Position numbers and translations under genes: made by a program. From the NCBI GenBank assembly GCA_900539855.1, contig UQDO01000053.1, positions 1 to 9,606 of the forward strand: a stretch of 9,606 nt of DNA. The letters are read 5' to 3'. Of the stretch, positions 4,600 through 9,606 are shown piece by piece (position 1 is the stretch's first letter; each line of letters starts with the position of its first letter). This DNA is from an uncultured Oscillospiraceae bacterium. GTDB lineage: Bacteria > Bacillota > Clostridia > Oscillospirales > Acutalibacteraceae. The notes below the pieces were generated by a model. The model ran no database searches. It worked only from the letters and a program-made list of their open reading frames with translations, and had not been told where the DNA came from.

Positions 4600-6576
4600 A
4601 TGAGAACACAAACCGAGCAGTCAAAAACAGGCGCAGACGAGCATATACTTGTCTGCCTGTCCTCTTCGCCGTCAAACGCAAGGATCGTACATACCGCCGC
4701 AAGAATGGCAAAAGCGTTGGGGGCAAGATTTACCGCCATCTATGTGCAGACGGATACGGTCATAAATGATGAGGATCAGTCCCGACTTTCGCAGAACATA
4801 CAGCTCGCGCAAAGGCTCGGCGCCGAGATCGTTATGACGCACGGCGAGGATGTGCCGCTGCAGATCTCGGAATATGTCCGGCTTTCCGATGTGACCAAAA
4901 TCGTTATTGGGCAAAGCAGTGCCAGACGCAGAGGGTTGTTTGGAAGACCGACTCTCACCGAAAAGCTGATTTCCTCCGCCCCTGATGTTGACATTCATAT
5001 TATTCCCGACACACTGAACTACACAAAGCCGCACAGACGCCGTCTGTTCCTTGGAGCAGAGATACCTTCACTGCGGGATATTGCCGTGACCGTCCTGGCG
5101 CTTGCCGTATGCACGGCGATCGGGTTTCTGTTTGATCATCTCGGCCTTCCCGATAACAATATCGTTACGGTATACATCCTCGGTGTGCTGATGATCTCCG
5201 TTTTGACCAAAGGATACCTTTGCAGTATAGCAGGCTCACTTCTAAGTGTTGTATTGTTCGGATTTTTCCTTACCGAACCCAGGTTGTCCTTTCAGACCTA
5301 TGCCGTAGGCTATCCCGTTACCTTTGCAGTCATGCTGGCATCTTCCGTTCTCACCGGCACGCTTGCCTCGAAGCTGAAAGATCATGCAAGGCTCTCGGCT
5401 CGCTCCGCGTTCCGCGTGCAGGTGCTGTTCGACACTGACCGTCTGCTGCAAAAAGCAAAAAGCAACGATGATGTTTTAAGCGTGACCTGTATGCAGCTCT
5501 CGCGGCTGCTTGACCGAAGCATTGTTGCCTATACGAAAGGCGAAAACGGAATGTTGTCCGGGCGACTTTATGCCAAAAAAAAGGATACACACGCTGAAAA
5601 GCTGCTAAACGATGCAGAGCGGCAGACCGCAGAATGGGTGCTTCAAAACGGCCGCCGTGCGGGAGCAGCGACAGCACAGTTTGGAAAATCCGAATGTCTT
5701 TATCTCGCGATCCGTGCAGGCGGCAGAGTCTACGGTGTAATCGGGATACCGATGAAACCCGAAAAGCCCGATTCATTTGAGAGCAGCATCGTACTGTCGG
5801 TTGTGAACGAATGTGCGCTGGCAATGGATAATGCTCACAACGCCGCCGAAAAGGAACGGGCGGCAGATCTTGCAAAAAGCGAGCAGCTGCGCGCCGACCT
5901 TTTGCGGTCGATCTCACACGATCTGCGCACGCCGCTTTGCTCCGTTTCGGGTAATGCGGACACGCTTTTGCATAACGGGGACTGCCTGGACGAAGCAACC
6001 AAGCAGCAGATCTATAAAGATATCTATGATGATTCCGAATGGCTGATCGGCGTGGTGGAAAATCTGCTGTATGTTACACGGCTGAATGACGGACGCCTGA
6101 AGCTGGAGCTTACCGACCAGCTTGTAGACGAAGTGGTCAACGAAGCCGTTTCGCATTTGAAGAAAAAATCCGTCGGACACAAGGTGACGGTAAGGTGCGA
6201 CGATTTGATCCTTGCCCATATGGACGCACAGCTTATCGTGCAGGTCATCGTCAATCTTATTGACAACGCCCTTAAATATACCGAACAAGGCTCCGAGATC
6301 TGCGTAAGTGCCGAAAAACAGGGTGGGTACGCCATGATCCGTGTCGCCGATAACGGAAACGGAATTGCAGACGATATGAAACCGCATATTTTTGAGATGT
6401 TTTACGCCGGGAAAAATACCGTCGCAGACAGCCGCAGAAGCTTCGGGATCGGGCTTACCCTGTGTAAATCTATCGTAGAGCTGCACGGCGGAACGCTGAC
6501 GCTTACGGATAACGTACCTCACGGCTGCATATTTACCTTTACTTTACCGCTCAGCGAGGTGACTCTGAATGAATAA
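4600..6576 (+). CDS. kdpD: KdpD-type membrane sensor histidine kinase lacking the N-terminal Kdp domain
   Basis: 658 residues, against about 900 for full KdpD. The order is a USP domain (15-137; HILVCLSSS, FTAIYV, a basic RRRGLFGR segment, then DIHII), a DUF4118 four-helix membrane domain (about 160-257; spans near 161-178, 188-202, 207-224, 239-256), a GAF-like region (about 270-410), HisKA with the phosphorylated histidine in SISHDLRTP (H440), and an ATPase domain with N-box NLIDNALKYTEQG, G1 ADNGNGIAD and G2 FGIGLTL. The Walker-A-bearing KdpD N-terminal domain is absent. S21-x-S23, 20 residues, then FTAIY (44-48) matches the c-di-AMP signature of S. aureus KdpD USP. ATG 4600 is chosen over GTG 4591, where the Shine-Dalgarno spacing is only about three bases. 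It overlaps the regulator gene by eight bases. Confidence 0.9.
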   Translation: MRTQTEQSKTGADEHILVCLSSSPSNARIVHTAARMAKALGARFTAIYVQTDTVINDEDQSRLSQNIQLAQRLGAEIVMTHGEDVPLQISEYVRLSDVTKIVIGQSSARRRGLFGRPTLTEKLISSAPDVDIHIIPDTLNYTKPHRRRLFLGAEIPSLRDIAVTVLALAVCTAIGFLFDHLGLPDNNIVTVYILGVLMISVLTKGYLCSIAGSLLSVVLFGFFLTEPRLSFQTYAVGYPVTFAVMLASSVLTGTLASKLKDHARLSARSAFRVQVLFDTDRLLQKAKSNDDVLSVTCMQLSRLLDRSIVAYTKGENGMLSGRLYAKKKDTHAEKLLNDAERQTAEWVLQNGRRAGAATAQFGKSECLYLAIRAGGRVYGVIGIPMKPEKPDSFESSIVLSVVNECALAMDNAHNAAEKERAADLAKSEQLRADLLRSISHDLRTPLCSVSGNADTLLHNGDCLDEATKQQIYKDIYDDSEWLIGVVENLLYVTRLNDGRLKLELTDQLVDEVVNEAVSHLKKKSVGHKVTVRCDDLILAHMDAQLIVQVIVNLIDNALKYTEQGSEICVSAEKQGGYAMIRVADNGNGIADDMKPHIFEMFYAGKNTVADSRRSFGIGLTLCKSIVELHGGTLTLTDNVPHGCIFTFTLPLSEVTLNE

Positions 6577-7270
6577 ACCTCTTGTACTCGTCGTGGAGGA
6601 CGACCGCCCCGTCCGCAATCTGATCGTAACAACGCTAAAGGCTCACGATTACCGCTACCTGACCGCGGAGAACGGACACAGCGCTATTATAGAAGCGACC
6701 TCCCATAACCCGGATATCGTTCTGCTGGATCTGGGGCTGCCGGATATCGACGGCACACAGGTGATCGAAAGAATCCGCTCATGGTCAAATATGCCCATTA
6801 TTGTGATCAGTGCGCGCAGCGAGGATAAAGACAAAATCACGGCGCTGGATGCCGGGGCAGACGACTATCTGACAAAGCCCTTTTCCGTAGAGGAGCTTTT
6901 GGCACGGCTTCGGGTCACGCAAAGACGGCTGCTGCTTTTGCAGGCAAACAGCGACGCCGACTCACCCGTTTTTCAAAACGGCAAGCTTAAAATTGATTAT
7001 GCCGCCGGCTGCGCTTATCTAAACGGGGAGGAATTGCACCTGACCCCGATTGAATACAAGCTTTTGTGTCTGCTCTCTCATAATGTCGGAAAGGTGCTGA
7101 CACACACCTATATCACGCAGCAGATTTGGGGCAGCAGCTGGGAAAACGATATTGCTTCTCTGCGGGTGTTTATGGCGACCCTGCGCAAAAAGCTGGAGCC
7201 GCAAAAGGACAGTCCGCAATACATTCAGACGCATATCGGCGTCGGTTACCGTATGCTGCGGGTAGACTGA
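6569..7270 (+). CDS. kdpE: KdpE-type OmpR/PhoB-family response regulator
   Basis: 233 residues. The receiver domain has the acidic pair in VVEDD (E10, D11, D12), the phospho-acceptor D54 in IVLLDLGLP, S81 in IVISARSED and the conserved lysine K103 in YLTKPFSVEELLARL. The C-terminal winged helix (about 135-232) contains LHLTPIEYKLLCLLSHNVGK, an ASLRVFMATLRKKLE recognition-helix region and the closing IQTHIGVGYRML. The receiver and linker are closest to KdpE. Its ATG lies inside the kinase 3' end (eight-base overlap, ATGAATAA), indicating translational coupling and pairing with that kinase. It is expected to bind promoter DNA as a dimer; the TTTCACGGT repeats upstream of ktrB and kdpD are candidate sites. 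No kdpFABC ATPase genes lie in the window. Confidence 0.92.
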   Translation: MNKPLVLVVEDDRPVRNLIVTTLKAHDYRYLTAENGHSAIIEATSHNPDIVLLDLGLPDIDGTQVIERIRSWSNMPIIVISARSEDKDKITALDAGADDYLTKPFSVEELLARLRVTQRRLLLLQANSDADSPVFQNGKLKIDYAAGCAYLNGEELHLTPIEYKLLCLLSHNVGKVLTHTYITQQIWGSSWENDIASLRVFMATLRKKLEPQKDSPQYIQTHIGVGYRMLRVD

Positions 7271-7291
7271 GAAAAGCGAGGAAACGAGGAT

Positions 7292-8068
7292 TTGAACCGA
7301 TATGCAATAGAAAATCTTTTCGGAATTGAAGGGCTGAATATCGCTTGGTACGGAATCATTATCGCCTGCGGTATGGTGCTTGGCTTTGCTTTGGCGATAT
7401 GCCGATGCAGAAAAACCGGCATCAACAAGGAGCATATATACAATCTTGCTCTTTGGCTGATCCCCGTATGCATTATTTGTGCAAGAGCCTACTATGTGAT
7501 TTTCGAATGGGACAATTACAAAAACGACCTGATTTCTGTTTTTGAAATTAACCGAGGGGGTCTTGCCATTTACGGCGGAGTGCTCGGAGGTGTCGCAGTC
7601 GCATTGATTTACTGTAAAGTAAAACGGATTTCCTTTTGGTCACTTGCCGATACCCTGATGCCGAGCCTTGTACTTGGGCAAGCTATCGGGCGTTGGGGGA
7701 ATTTTGTCAATCAAGAGGCATACGGAAACCAAATTACAAATCCTTCGCTCTGCTTTTTCCCTTACGGCGTTTACATAGAAGAAATCGGCCAATGGCGGCA
7801 GGCAACCTTTTTCTACGAATCCGCATTAAATTTAGCTTTACTCACCGCTATGCTGATATGCTACCCGCATTTCAGGCGAAAAGGCTATCTTCTTCCGTTT
7901 TATATGATCGGGTACGGAACGATACGGTTTTTTGTGGAGGGGCTGCGCTCCGACAGCCTTTATCTCCTTCCGGGTATCCGTGTATCACAGGTGCTGTCCG
8001 GCTGCCTGATTATTCTCGGTATCGTTATACTTTTTATTATCCGTAAAAGACAGGCGGTGCGGCAATGA
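7292..8068 (+). CDS. lgt: Prolipoprotein diacylglyceryl transferase
   Basis: 258 residues, seven-span membrane enzyme that moves diacylglycerol from phosphatidylglycerol to the lipobox cysteine of prolipoproteins, the first step of lipoprotein maturation. Diagnostic features are the N-terminal IAWYGIIIACGMVLGF, the segment GGLAIYGGVLGG (where Proteobacteria usually have HGG), the Lgt signature GRWGNFVNQEAYG (133-145), and EGLRSDSL with R219, matching an essential arginine of E. coli Lgt. Length is typical. The start is TTG at 7292 with GAGGA nine bases upstream; no in-frame ATG lies at the N-terminus. It follows kdpE by 21 bases with no terminator and overlaps the first CHR gene by four. A role linked to potassium is not evident; it may be a second lgt copy, which the window cannot tell. 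Confidence 0.93.
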   Translation: MNRYAIENLFGIEGLNIAWYGIIIACGMVLGFALAICRCRKTGINKEHIYNLALWLIPVCIICARAYYVIFEWDNYKNDLISVFEINRGGLAIYGGVLGGVAVALIYCKVKRISFWSLADTLMPSLVLGQAIGRWGNFVNQEAYGNQITNPSLCFFPYGVYIEEIGQWRQATFFYESALNLALLTAMLICYPHFRRKGYLLPFYMIGYGTIRFFVEGLRSDSLYLLPGIRVSQVLSGCLIILGIVILFIIRKRQAVRQ

Positions 8069-8634
8069 GAAAAGAATGGACTTTGTTTCTCACCTTTCTT
8101 AAAATCGGCGCCTTTACCTTCGGCGGCGGATATGCTATGATTGCGCTGCTTGAAAACGAATTTGTAGAGCGCAAGAAGTGGATCGAAAAGGACGACTTTC
8201 TGAATATGGTAGCCATTGCCGAGTCTACACCCGGACCGGTTGCAATCAACAGCGCCACATATATCGGCTACAAAATTGCAGGCCTGTTCGGTGCTGCGGC
8301 GGCTACCGTGGCGGTTTGTATTCCTTCGTTTACCGTAATTTTTTGCATCTCACTGTTTTTTGATCAATTCTTAAGCCTTACATGGGTTTCCCGTGCTTTC
8401 CGCGGAATACAGGTATGTGTGATCTATCTGATTTCCTCTGCCGGCTTGAAAATGCTGAAAAGCATTGAAAGAAATGCCTTTAACACGGTCATATTGCTGT
8501 CGGTCATTGCTGCAATGCTGGCGTGCACTGTTTTCGCCGTTTCTTTTTCTTCCGTTTACTATATTCTGATTTGCGGCACGGCAGGACTTGCAATTTTCTT
8601 CCTGAAAAAACTGCGGAAAGGAAACGGCAATTAA
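8065..8634 (+). CDS. Chromate transporter family protein, first half-length subunit
   Basis: 189 residues, a single CHR domain (short-chain CHR type). It has the conserved FTFGGGYAMIALLE (17-30) and the signature AESTPGPVAINSATYIGY beginning at 52, followed by four or five further hydrophobic segments and a basic C-terminus (LRKGNGN). Two-domain ChrA proteins export chromate; half-length CHR pairs are thought to assemble as heterodimers of opposite membrane orientation, and in anaerobes their physiological substrate is mostly unknown. The ATG overlaps the lgt stop (ATGA at 8065-8068), so translation is probably coupled. The second CHR gene follows after two bases. Naming it a chromate transporter is family-level only; no chromate-resistance context such as chrB is present. 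Confidence 0.88.
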   Translation: MRKEWTLFLTFLKIGAFTFGGGYAMIALLENEFVERKKWIEKDDFLNMVAIAESTPGPVAINSATYIGYKIAGLFGAAAATVAVCIPSFTVIFCISLFFDQFLSLTWVSRAFRGIQVCVIYLISSAGLKMLKSIERNAFNTVILLSVIAAMLACTVFAVSFSSVYYILICGTAGLAIFFLKKLRKGNGN

Positions 8635-8636
8635 CA

Positions 8637-9209
8637 ATGATCTACCTGAAATTATTCCTGAATTTTTTAATGATCGGTGCCCTTTCCTTCGGCGGCGGAT
8701 ACGGAATGGTTTCCCTTGTAAGAGAAACAGTCATTTCAAACGGCTGGCTAACGGAAAGCGAATTCTTAAATTTCATTGCCGTTTCGGAATCGACGCCCGG
8801 TCCGCTTGCCGTTAATATGGCGACATTTATAGGTTCCACGCAAGGCGGCATTCTCGGCTCGTTTCTTGCTACGCTCGGCGTTGTTCTTCCGTCTTTCGTT
8901 ATTATACTTTTAATTGCGGCGGTACTCAAAAACCTGATGAAATATGCCGGTGTCAACGCTTTTCTCTCCGGCGTCCGCCCCTGTGTTATCGCAATGATTC
9001 TCGCTACGGCAATCGGTATGGCCATATCAACATTGCTTGGTTTTACGGATATTCATTCGGCGCTTGCTCCGGATCCTAAATCCATTTTGGTCTTTGCCAT
9101 TCTGTGGCTGACACATTTCGGATATAAAAAAATTAAAAAAACTGCACCGTCGCCAATTATAATGATACTCTTTTCTGCCGCACTCGGCATGTTGCTTTGG
9201 GGAGTATAA
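8637..9209 (+). CDS. Chromate transporter family protein, second half-length subunit
   Basis: 190 residues, again one CHR domain, with LSFGGGYGMVSLV (16-28) and VSESTPGPLAVNMATFIG beginning at 49. It has its own pattern of hydrophobic segments and a short lysine-rich cytoplasmic loop (KKIKKTAPS) before the last span. The two CHR proteins are clearly homologous but well diverged, as expected for a heteromeric pair rather than a recent duplication. The start is placed at 8637, where homology begins. The frame is open back to 8523, but that part lies inside the preceding gene. AAAGGA is 14 bases away, which is long, so re-initiation after the TAA at 8632-8634 is likely. Last gene of the operon, 20 bases before a terminator. 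Confidence 0.88.
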   Translation: MIYLKLFLNFLMIGALSFGGGYGMVSLVRETVISNGWLTESEFLNFIAVSESTPGPLAVNMATFIGSTQGGILGSFLATLGVVLPSFVIILLIAAVLKNLMKYAGVNAFLSGVRPCVIAMILATAIGMAISTLLGFTDIHSALAPDPKSILVFAILWLTHFGYKKIKKTAPSPIIMILFSAALGMLLWGV

Positions 9210-9229
9210 AACACGGCCTGTGCCAATTT

Positions 9230-9261
9230 GCCGTCCGAAACCGGGCGGCTTTGCTGTTTTT
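9230..9261 (+). terminator. Rho-independent terminator of the ktr-kdp-lgt-chr operon
   Basis: GCCGTCCG (9230-9237) pairs with CGGGCGGC (9242-9249, one G-T wobble) around a four-base loop, followed by TTTGCTGTTTTT. It lies 20 bases after the second CHR gene, and no comparable structure occurs between 2270 and 9209. Confidence 0.75.
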
Positions 9262-9394
9262 ACGGAAATATACTGCTTACTATTCCAGACTGACGGACGC
9301 CGCCATTGTAGAATAAATCACTTTGCAGTAACTGTTACGCCCGCAACCTTAATCAAAGATCAAAATTTTTTCTAATAATTTTCCTGTTAGCTAT

Positions 9395-9439
9395 AAAAAA
9401 ACACAACGCCACAGAGTTTTAAATCTCTGTGGCGTTGTG
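9395..9439 (-). terminator. Rho-independent terminator of guaA
   Basis: Perfect 15-base inverted repeat with arms at 9402-9416 and 9425-9439 and an eight-base loop. On the minus strand it is followed by seven T (9401-9395). It lies about 75 bases beyond the guaA stop. Between this and the plus-strand terminator (9262-9394) I see no gene, only an 11-base palindrome, GTAACTGTTAC, at 9328-9338. Confidence 0.85.
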
Positions 9440-9514
9440 CTGCTCTCAATCGGTCGCTTTTTGAAAGTGTCCTTATGTGAGCCTGCCTTTGCAAGACTTT
9501 TCTGGCTTCTGCAA

Positions 9515-9606
9515 TTATTCCCACTCAATAGTTGCCGGGGGTTTGGAGGTAATATCGTAGACGATGCGGTTGACGCCTTTTACCTCGTTTACTATGCGGC
9601 GCGACG
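9515..9606 (-). CDS. guaA: GMP synthase (glutamine-hydrolysing), C-terminal end only
   Basis: The last 29 or so codons of guaA enter from the right edge on the minus strand. The translation RRIVNEVKGVNRIVYDITSK followed by PPATIEWE and TAA (9517-9515) is the highly conserved C-terminus of GMP synthase, the dimerisation-domain end that contributes to the XMP site. The enzyme aminates XMP to GMP in purine synthesis, using ammonia from its glutaminase domain. The catalytic domains lie outside the window. The gene converges on the potassium operon, and each has its own terminator. Its 3' end is a recurrent integration site for genomic islands in several phyla. Confidence 0.95.
   Translation of the reverse strand, partial: SRRIVNEVKGVNRIVYDITSKPPATIEWE

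Noticed and set aside
4591..4600. GTG at 4591 as the start of the sensor kinase
   Set aside because: The Shine-Dalgarno-like AAAGGA is only about three bases away, and the ATG at 4600 is better placed. The difference is three residues, so this remains a minor uncertainty.
5351..5998. 215-codon minus-strand frame inside the kinase gene
   Set aside because: It lies antisense to a well-supported kinase with intact domains, and its arginine-rich translation has no recognisable motifs.
8523..8636. Upstream extension of the second CHR gene
   Set aside because: These 38 codons lie inside the preceding CHR gene in another frame and are unlike CHR N-termini; similarity to the first subunit begins at 8637.
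1..9606. CRISPR array, tRNA or rRNA genes
   Set aside because: No regularly spaced repeats and no cloverleaf- or rRNA-like conserved stretches were seen on either strand.

Overview
The window reads as chromosome from a low-to-mid-GC member of the Clostridia, most likely an Oscillospiraceae/Ruminococcaceae-type gut anaerobe. This is inferred from AGGAG-type ribosome binding sites, the KtrAB/KdpDE arrangement, the paired short CHR proteins and remnants of a clostridial large serine recombinase. No 16S or other species-level marker is present, so the assignment is only approximate.

Left third (1-2150): eroded mobile-element debris. In order there are a truncated minus-strand coding fragment (1-149), a plus-strand fragment interrupted by an in-frame TGA (about 150-375), a small minus-strand excisionase-type helix-turn-helix gene (447-626) with a palindromic operator candidate in its promoter, the tail of a cysteine-rich plus-strand ORF ending at a strong hairpin terminator (772-943), a second structured terminator (1016-1107), and a large serine recombinase reduced to a mosaic of out-of-frame pieces (1110-2149, minus). 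No intact integrase or recombinase remains.

Centre and right (2270-9209): seven or eight genes on the plus strand with gaps of 60 bases or fewer and several overlaps. They read as a potassium-homeostasis operon: KtrB (K+ channel subunit), KtrA (nucleotide-binding RCK gate), an 84-residue single-span membrane protein of unknown function, a KdpD-type sensor kinase and a KdpE-type response regulator. These continue without a visible terminator into prolipoprotein diacylglyceryl transferase (lgt) and two half-length chromate-transporter (CHR) proteins. A Rho-independent terminator follows at 9230-9261.

How the genes could work together: KtrAB would take up K+; the KdpD/KdpE pair would sense K+ or turgor status and control transcription, here placed beside Ktr rather than beside the Kdp ATPase. 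The KdpD lacks the usual N-terminal Kdp sensor domain and begins directly with the universal-stress-protein (USP) domain. That domain carries an exact match to the SXS-X20-FTAXY signature described for c-di-AMP binding in Staphylococcus aureus KdpD, which suggests second-messenger control at both the RCK and USP levels.

Right edge (9395-9606): the 3' end of guaA (GMP synthase) on the minus strand with its own terminator. The 3' end of guaA is a known integration site for genomic islands, which may be relevant to the remnants at the other end of the window.
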